From: Marinilabiliaceae bacterium UBA5488
GTDB lineage: Bacteria > Bacteroidota > Bacteroidia > Bacteroidales > Marinilabiliaceae
Reading direction: 5' to 3'
NCBI GenBank assembly: GCA_002427105.1
Contig: DIPM01000033.1
Span: 124,001-188,000, forward strand
Length of the DNA stretch: 64,000 nt
Shown: in pieces, positions 42,903 to 52,063 of the stretch
How the letters are laid out: every line of letters begins with the position of its first letter
How positions within the stretch are numbered: position 1 is the first letter of the stretch
Program-made: the position numbers and the translations under genes
The notes under the pieces: model-generated
The model's database searches: none
Seen by the model: only the letters and a program-made list of their open reading frames with translations
Told to the model about the DNA's origin: nothing

Positions 42903-44834
42903 TTAATTCGAGATTGTTAACTTATTCTCTATCATCCTATTGTTGAACTGCTGTATAACGGCCTTCATCAAAAGCAGCTCCTGCTGTGGCTCGGGCACTT
43001 TCCCGATAAGATTATTTGCAAGCATCGGGTCTTCTTCCATATCATAGAAGGCAATTAGTCTTTTACCATCAAAATAAAGCGCCCAACCATTCATAACAAA
43101 CTGGAAAGTCTCGTTAACATAATTCAAAACAAAGCGCTTATCGTCAAAACCTTCGTCAATCAGGCTGCTTCCGAAGCTGATAAATGAGCCCTCATAGCCC
43201 AGAAGATGCATTATCGTTGGGAATATATCAACCTGTTGGGCCAGTTTACTATCCAAGCCTTTCAGACCCAGAGAAGGAGCGTGAAACACGATAGGAATGG
43301 CAAATCCGTTAACATTTGTCTTGTACTCATCGAAATGCGAAGGCACACTATGATCTGCTGTAATCACGAAGATTGTATTCTCATACCATGATTCCTTGCT
43401 AACTCTTTCAAAAAAGCGCTTGAGGGCCATATCAGTATAACCCACGCACTGGTGCAGCGGAAGGTTGCCCTTGGGAAATACTCCTTCATATTGCTCAGGT
43501 ACCTGAAAAGGGTGGTGCGAGGTCACTGAAAACAGGGTGCTCATAAAAGGCTGCGGAAATGAGCCCAAGGTTTCCGCGAAAAACTGAAAGAAAGGCTCGT
43601 CCCAGATACCCCAGTAGCCATCGTACTGGGAATTATCGCCAAACTCATCCATCCCCAAATAATGCTCAAATCCCAGCAGACGCGCTACAGCATCAAATCC
43701 CATGGAGCCATTTGGGGCTCCATGGAAAAAGGAGGTATGATACCCCTTTTCTGCAAGCAAACCAGGAATGCCACTAATCTTATTAGACGAGTATTGGGAA
43801 GTAACATAAGGCTGTAAAAGCGCAGGAAATGAGGCTAAAATTGATGGCATTGCATCAATAGACTTCCTTCCGTTTGCAAAGGCATTTACAAAAGTTAGCG
43901 ATTCCTGCATCAATGAATCCAGAAAAGGCGTGTATCCTTTGTAATTCCCATTGTCAAGCTGAGGATTCAGAAACCCTGAATGCTCACGGTTGAAGCTCTC
44001 AAGGATTATTACAACGACGTTCATCTTTTTGAAAGTCGAATCAGGTGCAGAAAGGTTGTACTCCGGGGTATAGACTTCCTCTATCTTATCCTCAGGAAAA
44101 TAATGCAAGGGTTCGAAAGATGTCTTACCTATAGTCCTTATCATGCAAAATGGTGTATTAAGGACTATGGCCATTTCTTCAGGAGCATCAACGAACTTAC
44201 CGGCATGGCTCATATTTATTGGACGTGTACTATGCCTGAATCCACCACGAATCCCGCCTACAGTGAAGCCGGAGAACAATGCAAGAAAAACCAGCGAACA
44301 AACAGCATACAACAATTTTGACCTTATCGGGAAAGGCTTAGGTGCTACACGACCGTAAAGAAAGTACAGCAACACCATCATTGCTATCCAGAACAAAAGT
44401 GCAGGCCAGTAATCTATAAGAAAACGAAACCAGAGGGTTTCCATGTTCTCTTCATTCTTGAATACCTCAAATACACTCCATGTAGTACGCTTCAGTGTAA
44501 ACCGATAGTAGATAAAATCACTAACATTGGCTGCCAATCCGACCCCATTTGTAAGCATGTATATCGACTTCAGAACTACCTGATACCATTTGCTGAACTT
44601 GAAATGGAATGGAATCAAGAATAATAACATGTAAAGCAGATTCAGGTACAGAACTGCACACAAGTCAAACATCAATCCACCTCTCAAAATTTCTATGAAG
44701 CCATCTCCATCTACATTGGGAAAGAAATCAACATTAAAAAGGTAGAATCCGATCCGGCAAATGGTAAAGGCAAGCATTACGACTACTAGTCTGTAGCTCA
44801 GGACCAGGTATTCATTCAACTGTTTAGCGGCCAT
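42903..44834 (-). CDS. LTA synthase-like sulfatase-fold phosphotransferase
   Basis: 643 residues. Five N-terminal membrane helices (to about residue 190) precede a large extracytoplasmic sulfatase-type domain. The metal and nucleophile region includes VVIILESFNREHSGF and NGRKSIDAMPSI (Ser or Thr nucleophile position, about 322), and later FVITADHSVPSHFD. Family members move phosphoglycerol or phosphoethanolamine onto envelope glycans or lipids. In a Gram-negative cell it may modify lipid A, capsule or a periplasmic glycan; the acceptor is not known. It is a monocistronic unit. Confidence 0.88.
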   Translation of the reverse strand: MAAKQLNEYLVLSYRLVVVMLAFTICRIGFYLFNVDFFPNVDGDGFIEILRGGLMFDLCAVLYLNLLYMLLFLIPFHFKFSKWYQVVLKSIYMLTNGVGLAANVSDFIYYRFTLKRTTWSVFEVFKNEENMETLWFRFLIDYWPALLFWIAMMVLLYFLYGRVAPKPFPIRSKLLYAVCSLVFLALFSGFTVGGIRGGFRHSTRPINMSHAGKFVDAPEEMAIVLNTPFCMIRTIGKTSFEPLHYFPEDKIEEVYTPEYNLSAPDSTFKKMNVVVIILESFNREHSGFLNPQLDNGNYKGYTPFLDSLMQESLTFVNAFANGRKSIDAMPSILASFPALLQPYVTSQYSSNKISGIPGLLAEKGYHTSFFHGAPNGSMGFDAVARLLGFEHYLGMDEFGDNSQYDGYWGIWDEPFFQFFAETLGSFPQPFMSTLFSVTSHHPFQVPEQYEGVFPKGNLPLHQCVGYTDMALKRFFERVSKESWYENTIFVITADHSVPSHFDEYKTNVNGFAIPIVFHAPSLGLKGLDSKLAQQVDIFPTIMHLLGYEGSFISFGSSLIDEGFDDKRFVLNYVNETFQFVMNGWALYFDGKRLIAFYDMEEDPMLANNLIGKVPEPQQELLLMKAVIQQFNNRMIENKLTISN

Positions 44835-44864
44835 CGTTAGATCTTTGATTTACAACAGGATAAA

Positions 44865-44900
44865 TATAAAAACAATATGCTTTGCCTTGTGGCAAAGCAT
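44865..44900 (-). terminator. asnA terminator
   Basis: ATGCTTTGCC (44877-44886) pairs perfectly with GGCAAAGCAT (44891-44900), 4-nt loop, followed on the minus strand by ATTGTTTTTATATTT. Confidence 0.9.
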
Positions 44901-44928
44901 ATGCAAATATTCTAAAAATAACTGAGTA

Positions 44929-45969
44929 TTAAACCAGAAAAATATTATTCTTACTACAGACTTCTCTCATTTCTTCCGGCCATATACTAGCCTGTATCTC
45001 GCCTATATGCGCCTTACGAAGGAAAAACATACATAGGCGCGACTGCCCGATTCCACCTCCTATGCTTGGTGGCAATTCGCCATTTAAGAGTCGCTTATGA
45101 AACATAAGCTGAGAGCGCTGCTCTTCTCCCCTCTCACGAAGTTGCTTAGCCAATACCTCCGCGTCAACTCTTATTCCCATAGACGATATTTCAAAGGCTC
45201 GTCCCAGAATGGGATTCCACAATAGGATGTCGCCATTAAGTCCTATATGACCATTCTCCGTGGGCGTACTCCAATCGTCATAATCAGGCGCGCGTCCATC
45301 GTGAGCTTCGCCGTTAGACATTATCCCGCCTATCCCAATAATAAAAACAGCACCATGCTTGCGCACTATCGCGTCTTCCCGTTCTTTTGAACTTAGGTGG
45401 GGATACAAATCATAAAGATCCTGTGCATGAATAAAGGTAATCTCTTCGGGTAAAATTGGGCGAATCTGAGGATATTTCTCATAAACAACAAACTCGGTAC
45501 GCTTCATTACCTCATAAATGCCGCTCACAACTTTTTTCAGATAATCCAGGTTGCGTTCCTTAACAGTGACATGTCGTTCCCAGTCCCACTGATCAACATA
45601 GATGGAGTGAGTATTATCCAAATCTTCGTCGGGGCGGATTGCATTCATATCAGTGTATATACCAAAGCCGGGCTCTATGTCATAATCAGCAAGCATCATG
45701 CGCTTCCATTTGGCAAGACTGTGAACAACCTCTACTTCCCTGTCGCCCATTCCCCGTACGGGAAAGGTAACCGGGCGCTCCGTGCCGTTCAAGTCGTCGT
45801 TAAGACCTGTGCCCTTTAAAACAAAGAGAGGAGCAGTTACCCGCCGCAGTCTAAGCTCCGCAGACAAAAACGTTTGGAAGGAATCTTTTATTATTGTTAT
45901 CGCATGCTCCGTCTGCTTTAAATCGAGAGGCGACTTATAATCTTTGGGTAAATACAACAAATCAACCAT
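44929..45969 (-). CDS. asnA: Aspartate--ammonia ligase (asparagine synthetase A)
   Basis: 346 residues. It makes asparagine from aspartate, ammonia and ATP. The class II tRNA-synthetase-like core is clear: SFQTFLSAELRLRRVTAPLF, NGTERPVTFPV, VVHSLAKWKRMML, IYTDMNAIRPDED, DQWDWERH and GGGIGQSRLCMFFL (ATP-binding). It uses free ammonia rather than glutamine. It has its own promoter and terminator. gdhA elsewhere in the window is also ammonia-using, so the cell may live where ammonium is plentiful. Confidence 0.96.
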   Translation of the reverse strand: MVDLLYLPKDYKSPLDLKQTEHAITIIKDSFQTFLSAELRLRRVTAPLFVLKGTGLNDDLNGTERPVTFPVRGMGDREVEVVHSLAKWKRMMLADYDIEPGFGIYTDMNAIRPDEDLDNTHSIYVDQWDWERHVTVKERNLDYLKKVVSGIYEVMKRTEFVVYEKYPQIRPILPEEITFIHAQDLYDLYPHLSSKEREDAIVRKHGAVFIIGIGGIMSNGEAHDGRAPDYDDWSTPTENGHIGLNGDILLWNPILGRAFEISSMGIRVDAEVLAKQLRERGEEQRSQLMFHKRLLNGELPPSIGGGIGQSRLCMFFLRKAHIGEIQASIWPEEMREVCSKNNIFLV

Positions 45970-46018
45970 GGTTCTGATATGATAACAAAATAGGCAATTA
46001 ATATATTGAATTAATATG

Positions 46019-46049
46019 CAAAAGTAGCCTCATTAAACTTCAAATCAAA
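46019..46049 (-). promoter_or_regulatory. asnA promoter
   Basis: On the minus strand TTTTG (46049-46046 region), a 19-bp spacer and TACTTTTG (46026-46019). The start of transcription should be near 46012, giving a leader of about 43 nt. Confidence 0.75.
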
Positions 46050-46109
46050 ATTAAAACCGCAATAAATCATTGAAATCATCACTATAACAGGCCAAATTGA
46101 ATAAAACAT

Positions 46110-47111
46110 TTACTTTTTAACTTTTCCCAGAGTTGCAAGCATCACAGCCTTAATTGTGTGTAATCTATTCTCTGCCTGATCAAATACCAGTGAAGCTTCC
46201 GATTCGAAAACCTCATTGCTAACCTCCACGCCATTAATGCCGAAGTTGCGGAATATACTCTCTCCTATGTCAGTATCCCTGTCGTGGTATGCAGGAAGGC
46301 AATGCAGGAATTTTGCATCTTTACCGGCAAGCATCATAAGCTTGCTGTCAACACGATAGGGGTTTAGCAGCCTAATCCTTTCCTGCCATACATTCTCAGG
46401 CTCACCCATCGACACCCAAACATCCGTGTATATAAAATCAGCTCCCTTCACCCCCTCTTCAAGGCTAGAACTTATGCTTATCTTAGCTCCCGATTCCGCG
46501 GCCTTTGTCCTGCATAGCTTTACCAGGTCTTTATCAGGCTGGAGGGATTGCGGGCCTACCATCCTAATATCCATACCCATCAAGGCTGCACCCGAAAGAA
46601 GGGAGTTTGCCACATTATTACGTGCATCGCCCAAATAGGCAAATGAAACTTGATTTAAGGCTTTGTTGCAATGCTCCTTAATCGTCATAAAATCGGCCAA
46701 TACTTGTGTAGGATGATGCTGATCAGTCAGACCGTTCCAGACGGGTACTCCGGCATATTTTGCCAAAGTCTCTACCGTTTCATGACTATAGCCCCGATAT
46801 TCAATGGCATCAAACATCCTGCCCAAAACCCTGGCAGTGTCTTTAATCGACTCTTTATGCCCGATTTGCGTCTCGGCGGGACTCAGATAAATGGCATTTC
46901 CACCCATATCGTAGGCAGCCACCTCAAAAGCGCATCGCGTTCTGGTTGAACTCTTTTCAAAAATCAAGGCAATATTTTTGCCTTTCAAATATTTTTTAAC
47001 TTTGCCCTTCTTTTTTTGCTTTTTTAGTCTAAGTGCAAGATTAAGAAGATAGTCGATTTCAGAAGAGCTGAAATCCAACAAGGTCAAAAAGTTTCTATTG
47101 AAAAGCATCAT
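46110..47111 (-). CDS. argF: Ornithine carbamoyltransferase
   Basis: 333 residues. It joins ornithine and carbamoyl phosphate to give citrulline, or runs in reverse in arginine catabolism. Motifs: FEKSSTRTRCAFEVAAYD (carbamoyl-phosphate loop), IGHKESIKDTARVLGRM, HPTQVLADFMT, YTDVWVSMGE and FLHCLPAYHD (catalytic Cys, ornithine loop). The HCLP motif and SMGE loop match E. coli-type OTC. Many Bacteroidota instead use a succinyl- or acetyl-ornithine transcarbamylase. No other arg or arc gene is adjacent, so anabolic or catabolic use cannot be decided. Confidence 0.94.
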   Translation of the reverse strand: MMLFNRNFLTLLDFSSSEIDYLLNLALRLKKQKKKGKVKKYLKGKNIALIFEKSSTRTRCAFEVAAYDMGGNAIYLSPAETQIGHKESIKDTARVLGRMFDAIEYRGYSHETVETLAKYAGVPVWNGLTDQHHPTQVLADFMTIKEHCNKALNQVSFAYLGDARNNVANSLLSGAALMGMDIRMVGPQSLQPDKDLVKLCRTKAAESGAKISISSSLEEGVKGADFIYTDVWVSMGEPENVWQERIRLLNPYRVDSKLMMLAGKDAKFLHCLPAYHDRDTDIGESIFRNFGINGVEVSNEVFESEASLVFDQAENRLHTIKAVMLATLGKVKK

Positions 47112-47327
47112 AAATTCATCTTTAAAAATAAGGGAACTAAAATAGATTATTTTTGACAGACTGACACTTTAAAGAGATTAAATATAACAAAAAGATAAGC
47201 GGCAGAAAGTAAAAGTTAGCTATCTTCGCTTTCTGCGCAATATAATTATAAGTGACATCAGAAATCACTAACAGTAAGCCTAAATACACTCTGGATAATT
47301 ATCTTAAACCTAGTATAACAAAGTATT

Positions 47328-48041
47328 ATGACTAAGGAAAACCCTATAAGACTAGTGATATTATTGCTGTTTATACCTTTTGCTTTCAACAGCTGCACAA
47401 ATACAAGAGAAAAAGCAGCAGTTCCGGGCATAACCGAAGGAGCGATAGCATATCAAATCTCTTATCCGCAAAATCTTAGCTCCAATCCATTGTCTTTCCT
47501 CTTTCCGACAGAGATGATAATCTATTTTGAAGGACCCAACCAGAAGGCACAGTTTAAGAATAATCTTTCCTTATACAATCTGGAGTTTATTCATAACAGC
47601 AAGTATGACAGCGTTTTTACTCTCCTTAAAATATTGGAAAAGAAGGTTTATGCTCCTTCGGGCAATAACTCGAATATTTTCCTTTTCAACGGAGCGAATG
47701 CCAACAATCTAAAATTTAACAAAGACTCGCTAAGAAACATTGCAGGCTTTGATTGTTTGCAGGCCATATATACACCCGACAAACCCGGATTGCCTCATAT
47801 GACAATATGGTACACAAACCAGATAGGCATTGAAAAACCTAACAGAAACACGCCCTTTGAAGTAATCCCGGGCTTAATGCTTGAGTTTGAAATTTTATAT
47901 CAGAACGTGGTGTTCCATCTTAAGGCTAGCTCGGTTACTAATGATTCCCTCCCCGAAGGTTTCTTTGAAATTCCGCCCAATTATGAGCGCACAACCATGT
48001 TGGAGGTCGAGTCTCTTATTAAATCGGTTATTTCCTACTAA
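47328..48041 (+). CDS. Lipoprotein of unknown function (GLPGLI/DUF4412-like)
   Basis: 237 residues. Leader LVILLLFIPFAFNSC gives a lipobox at C22. The mature part is mostly beta: GAIAYQISYP, TEMIIYFEGPNQKAQFKN, YAPSGNNSNIFLFNG, AGFDCLQAIYTPD and LPHMTIWYTNQIG. This arrangement recalls GLPGLI/DUF4412-type envelope proteins, but the match is weak. It lies upstream of ftsK with a 109-bp gap. The 216-bp gap before it holds an inverted repeat (GCAGAAAG at 47202-47209 with CTTTCTGC at 47229-47236). Confidence 0.65.
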   Translation: MTKENPIRLVILLLFIPFAFNSCTNTREKAAVPGITEGAIAYQISYPQNLSSNPLSFLFPTEMIIYFEGPNQKAQFKNNLSLYNLEFIHNSKYDSVFTLLKILEKKVYAPSGNNSNIFLFNGANANNLKFNKDSLRNIAGFDCLQAIYTPDKPGLPHMTIWYTNQIGIEKPNRNTPFEVIPGLMLEFEILYQNVVFHLKASSVTNDSLPEGFFEIPPNYERTTMLEVESLIKSVISY

Positions 48042-48114
48042 TTTACATTCCGCTAAATCAAATAACTGTGGATAACTTTCCGTTATAATCTTCTGTAAAG
48101 GTCGGGTCATTTGC

Positions 48115-48122
48115 TATTTTTG
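48115..48122 (+). promoter_or_regulatory. -7 element of the ftsK promoter
   Basis: TATTTTTG, 28 bp before the ftsK ATG. A degenerate TTCTG (48091-48095) is 19 bp upstream, one mismatch from the -33 consensus. Confidence 0.5.
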
Positions 48123-48150
48123 TAAGTTGACCGCATAATAGCTATTAAAT

Positions 48151-50556
48151 ATGAGCGCAAAGCAGAAGAAATCAGCCGGCAAATCGGGTAAGAGAAGTAG
48201 CAAAAAGCCGTTTAAATCAATAGCTGAGAGTTTTAAAGATTATAAGCTCCGCTTTATCTTTGGACTCTTAACGATTGCCATATCACTGTATCTGACCCTG
48301 GCTTACTTATCATTTTTCCAATCAGGATACGCAGATCGAAGCAAGTTTGACCTGCCATTTTCTGACCTTATCGCCGACTCTTCTATAAAGGTAGAGAATA
48401 TTACCGGGAAACTTGGGGCATGGCTGGCCGACACCTTTATTAACGACTGGTTCGGAATAGCATCATTCTCAATAGTATTTATCCTGTTCATTTGGGGGCT
48501 AAGAATGTTGGGAGCGCGCGTTTTACCATTGGGAAAAACAATCTTTCATTCGGCCTTGATTACTATTTGGCTGTCTGTTACCATGGGGTTCTTCTTCCTC
48601 CATTCTACTGATGATAAGTACCTTTTAATGGGAGGAGCCCATGGACTACATGTAAGCCAATGGCTTAAATCGTCTATCGGCTGGATAGGAACCCTTTTTC
48701 TGATTATTGTCAGCCTTATCTCCTACTTAGCTTTGGTCTTTGATGATTTCGTTCCTTTTGTTAAGAGGAAAACAGGCATAGGCGCAAATACAGATGCAAT
48801 AAAAGACGAAAAGCTTGTTGCAAGTAAGGATATCGAAGCTGAAAATTTTGATAAGAAAATAGCCCTGGCAGGGGAAAAACCATCAGATGCAAACCAGGAG
48901 GAGCCCAAAGCTCCCTCAGATGCTTCGCCTAAACCTCCAAAAAGCTTCAACACCAAGAGCGATGAGCAACCCGACACCCAGTTAGAGCTTAAGATTGAAA
49001 AGGCCGCGACAGAGGAAATGGCTCATAATTTAGAAAATATGCCGGCAGGTGATTATGACCCTACCCTGGACCTGTCTTCTTACAAAATGCCAGCTTTCGA
49101 TTTGCTTGACGATCACCAGACAGGTAATTCGCAGGTTACCGAAGAGGAGCTTATCTATTATAAAAACAGGATTGTTAAGACTCTTGAAGACTACAAGATT
49201 AATATTAAAAGCATTAAGGCTACAGTTGGCCCTACCGTTACCCTTTACGAAATTGTGCCCATGCCGGGTATCAGAATCTCAAAAATCAAGTCGCTTGAGG
49301 ATGATATAGCTCTATCCTTGTCGGCTTTGGGTATTCGTATTATTGCCCCTATTCCCGGGAAAGGAACCATTGGTATTGAGGTTCCCAATTCAGAACCGGA
49401 AATAGTATCGATGAAGAGTATTATTACCTCCAAAAAATTTCAAAACTCTAAATATGAGTTGCCCGTGGCTCTGGGTAAGACTATTTCTAACGAGACCTTT
49501 GTGTTTGACCTGACTAAGGCACCTCACTTGCTGGTGGCCGGAGCCACAGGACAAGGGAAGTCTGTAGGCCTGAATGCGATAATAACTTCATTGCTCTACA
49601 AGAAGCATCCTTCGCAACTCAAGTTTGTTCTGGTTGACCCCAAAAAAGTAGAGCTCAATATTTACAGTAAGATAGAACGGCACTATCTTGCCAAATTGCC
49701 TGATGAAGAAGAGCCGATTATTACCGATGTTCAGCGTGTTGTCAACACGCTTCACTCGCTTACAATTGAGATGGAGGATCGCTATGATCTTCTAAAAAAG
49801 GCTCATACCAGAAATATTAAGGAGTATAACCACAAATTTACCAAGCGAGAGCTCAATCCCGAAAAGGGGCATCGTTTTCTTCCGTATATCGTTGTGATAA
49901 TAGACGAATTTGCCGATCTTATTATGACTGCCGGCAAAGAGGTTGAGCTTCCTATTGCCCGTATAGCGCAGCTTGCCCGCGCCGTTGGTATTCACATGAT
50001 TATTGCGACCCAGCGACCATCTACAAATATCATCACAGGAGTAATTAAAGCCAACTTCCCGACGCGAATAGCCTTTAAAGTAGCTTCAATGATAGACAGC
50101 CGCACCATTCTTGATTCACCGGGAGCCAACCACCTTATAGGTCGCGGTGATATGCTTATCTCCCAGGGAAGCGATTTGGTACGCGTGCAATGCGCATTTG
50201 TAGATACTCCCGAAGTGGAAAAAATCAACGACTTTATTGGCTCCCAACGCGGCTATCCAACGGCATTATTGCTACCTGAATATATTGGCGAAAATGCAAG
50301 TCAGGAGCCCGGAGAGGTTGATCTTTCCAAACGCGACGCGATGTTCGAGGAAGCTGCCAGAGTTGTGGTGCTTAACCAATCGGGCTCAACTTCGCTTATT
50401 CAGCGGCGCTTCTCGATAGGATATAACAGAGCCGGCAGGATAATCGACCAGCTCGAAGCAGCCGGTATTGTGGGTCCCTTTGAAGGCAGCAAGGCCCGGC
50501 AGGTGCTAATATCAGACGAGCTGGAGCTGGAAAGGATATTCGAGAGCCTCCGTTGA
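48151..50556 (+). CDS. ftsK: DNA translocase FtsK
   Basis: 801 residues. It pumps chromosome ends across the septum and activates dimer resolution. The N-terminal domain has four membrane helices (about 30-200), then a charged, Pro/Ser-rich linker (to about 320). The RecA-like motor has Walker A GATGQGKSVGLN (about 463-474) and Walker B VVIIDEFADLI (about 580). The gamma domain (IQRRFSIGYNRAGRIIDQLEAAGIVG), which reads polar DNA sequences, is at the end. lolA follows 91 bp later, a common order in Bacteroidota. Confidence 0.97.
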   Translation: MSAKQKKSAGKSGKRSSKKPFKSIAESFKDYKLRFIFGLLTIAISLYLTLAYLSFFQSGYADRSKFDLPFSDLIADSSIKVENITGKLGAWLADTFINDWFGIASFSIVFILFIWGLRMLGARVLPLGKTIFHSALITIWLSVTMGFFFLHSTDDKYLLMGGAHGLHVSQWLKSSIGWIGTLFLIIVSLISYLALVFDDFVPFVKRKTGIGANTDAIKDEKLVASKDIEAENFDKKIALAGEKPSDANQEEPKAPSDASPKPPKSFNTKSDEQPDTQLELKIEKAATEEMAHNLENMPAGDYDPTLDLSSYKMPAFDLLDDHQTGNSQVTEEELIYYKNRIVKTLEDYKINIKSIKATVGPTVTLYEIVPMPGIRISKIKSLEDDIALSLSALGIRIIAPIPGKGTIGIEVPNSEPEIVSMKSIITSKKFQNSKYELPVALGKTISNETFVFDLTKAPHLLVAGATGQGKSVGLNAIITSLLYKKHPSQLKFVLVDPKKVELNIYSKIERHYLAKLPDEEEPIITDVQRVVNTLHSLTIEMEDRYDLLKKAHTRNIKEYNHKFTKRELNPEKGHRFLPYIVVIIDEFADLIMTAGKEVELPIARIAQLARAVGIHMIIATQRPSTNIITGVIKANFPTRIAFKVASMIDSRTILDSPGANHLIGRGDMLISQGSDLVRVQCAFVDTPEVEKINDFIGSQRGYPTALLLPEYIGENASQEPGEVDLSKRDAMFEEAARVVVLNQSGSTSLIQRRFSIGYNRAGRIIDQLEAAGIVGPFEGSKARQVLISDELELERIFESLR

Positions 50557-50647
50557 AAGTGGAACGGTTATTGCGTTAGTCTAAAGTGATTCAGCTTTGT
50601 TTTAACTGTTTCTAAAAGTAAATCAATTAGCTTACAAATATTTAGCC

Positions 50648-51298
50648 ATGAAAAAATTGATAATTGCAGCCGCCATATTAGCCATTTCACTAGCTTCGGC
50701 AGCTCAAAGTCCGGAAGTTATAAAGGCCGGGGATATTCTTGACAGAGTTTCTGCCAAGACAAAAAGCTATACCAGCATTAAAGCTGAGTTCTCGTTTACC
50801 ATGGAGAATCTTCAGATTCAGGAAAGCGATACTTACGAAGGCTCGATATTAATCAAAGGCAATAAATATAAAGCTTCCGTTATGGGTGCCGACACCTATT
50901 TCGATGGCAAGACGATGTGGATGCACCTTAAGGATGCCAACGAGGTCAATATCTCGGATGCCGATATGATGGATGATGAATCTCTTGACCCTGCTAGTAT
51001 TTTTACTATCTACGAGAAGGATTTTCGCTATATGCACGCCGGTGAAACAAAGATTAACGGAAAGGTGGCCGATATAATCGACCTTTTCCCGGAAGCCAGG
51101 GATAAATCATTTTCGCGTATTAAGCTCTTTATCTATCGTGACAATCTTCATTTCGCCAAAATTATCCAAATAGGTAAGGATGGAAATAACTATATTATCG
51201 ATATCAAAAAGATGGAGACCAACATTCTTGCCGACGACACTATGTTTGTTTTTGACAGCACCAAACATCCAGGAGTAGAAGTGATTGACCTTAGATAG
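50648..51298 (+). CDS. lolA: LolA-like outer-membrane lipoprotein carrier
   Basis: 216 residues with a signal peptide (KKLIIAAAILAISLASAAQ). It would ferry lipoproteins from the inner membrane across the periplasm to the outer membrane. The open-barrel family pattern is seen: DRVSAKTKSYTSIKAEFSFTME, GSILIKGNKYKAS, DTYFDGKTMWMHLKDANEV and the C-terminal FDSTKHPGVEVIDLR. Many lipoproteins are encoded in this window, which fits the need for Lol transport. It is in the same direction as ftsK and is probably co-transcribed. Confidence 0.88.
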   Translation: MKKLIIAAAILAISLASAAQSPEVIKAGDILDRVSAKTKSYTSIKAEFSFTMENLQIQESDTYEGSILIKGNKYKASVMGADTYFDGKTMWMHLKDANEVNISDADMMDDESLDPASIFTIYEKDFRYMHAGETKINGKVADIIDLFPEARDKSFSRIKLFIYRDNLHFAKIIQIGKDGNNYIIDIKKMETNILADDTMFVFDSTKHPGVEVIDLR

Positions 51299-51358
51299 GA
51301 GTTATTCCCAATCCTCACTCCCGGAACATCAAACTCTCAAAACTCCAAACATTAAAAC

Positions 51359-52009
51359 TTAAAAGTAGGCCTCGGCATGGATGTTCCGGTAGTCTATTCC
51401 CTTTGCCTCAAGTATTTGATAGGCCTCATTGATCATTTTTCTGTTTCCGCACAGATAAATGTGTTTATATGGAGACAAATCATGCTCCTCAAGCCACCGG
51501 GTTACGCGCCCATAATAATCACCATCATCCTTGCGCGAGGTACATAAGGTAAGCTTATCTCCATAATATTCCCTGTCGCAACCTTCGGCAAGCTCAGTTA
51601 CCCCATGCAAAAGATGGTAATCAATATCAGGAAATGATTGAAGAAAACAGTGATATGGAGCTACCCCGGTACCGGTAGCAACAAAAAGCTGCTTTTTTGC
51701 ACCTGCATCAGCCAGACCAAAATATCCCAGAGCTGCCTCGACCATAAGCTCATCGCCTTCTTTAAGCTCGCGTAGCTTTGGAGATACCCAACCATCAATA
51801 ACTTCTTTTACCAATATTTCTAAAAAGGGCTCATCAACTCCGCTGTAAACAGAATATTCACGAGTATAACCGGAACCGTGAATTCCAACGTTAACATGTT
51901 GCCCGGCACTAAAAACCAGACATTTTCTTTCAAAGCGCAGTATGAATACTGTGGGTGTGATGTTGCTTAGCGAAATTACTCTATGAATTTTATATTCTGC
52001 TCTATTCAT
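51359..52009 (-). CDS. Ferredoxin-NADP reductase-like flavoprotein
   Basis: 216 residues. FAD-binding REYSVYSG (RxYS motif, about 52) and the NADP-type loop FVATGTGVAPYHCF (about 113-126) are followed by YLCGNRKMINEAYQIL and an aromatic C-terminus (HAEAYF) as in plant-type FNR folds. It transfers electrons between NAD(P)H and ferredoxin or another one-electron carrier; the partner is not visible. It is short compared with ~250-residue FNRs but complete. It lies downstream of the SBF-like transporter on the same strand. Confidence 0.82.
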   Translation of the reverse strand: MNRAEYKIHRVISLSNITPTVFILRFERKCLVFSAGQHVNVGIHGSGYTREYSVYSGVDEPFLEILVKEVIDGWVSPKLRELKEGDELMVEAALGYFGLADAGAKKQLFVATGTGVAPYHCFLQSFPDIDYHLLHGVTELAEGCDREYYGDKLTLCTSRKDDGDYYGRVTRWLEEHDLSPYKHIYLCGNRKMINEAYQILEAKGIDYRNIHAEAYF

Positions 52010-52063
52010 GCCCGAGGTAGTTTGTATCTTTCAAAGAGAAGAACACAGCTCAGCACGCTTTGT

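Noticed and set aside
51299..51358. Possible terminator between lolA and the convergent flavoprotein gene
   Set aside because: No hairpin of useful length is visible in these 60 bp.
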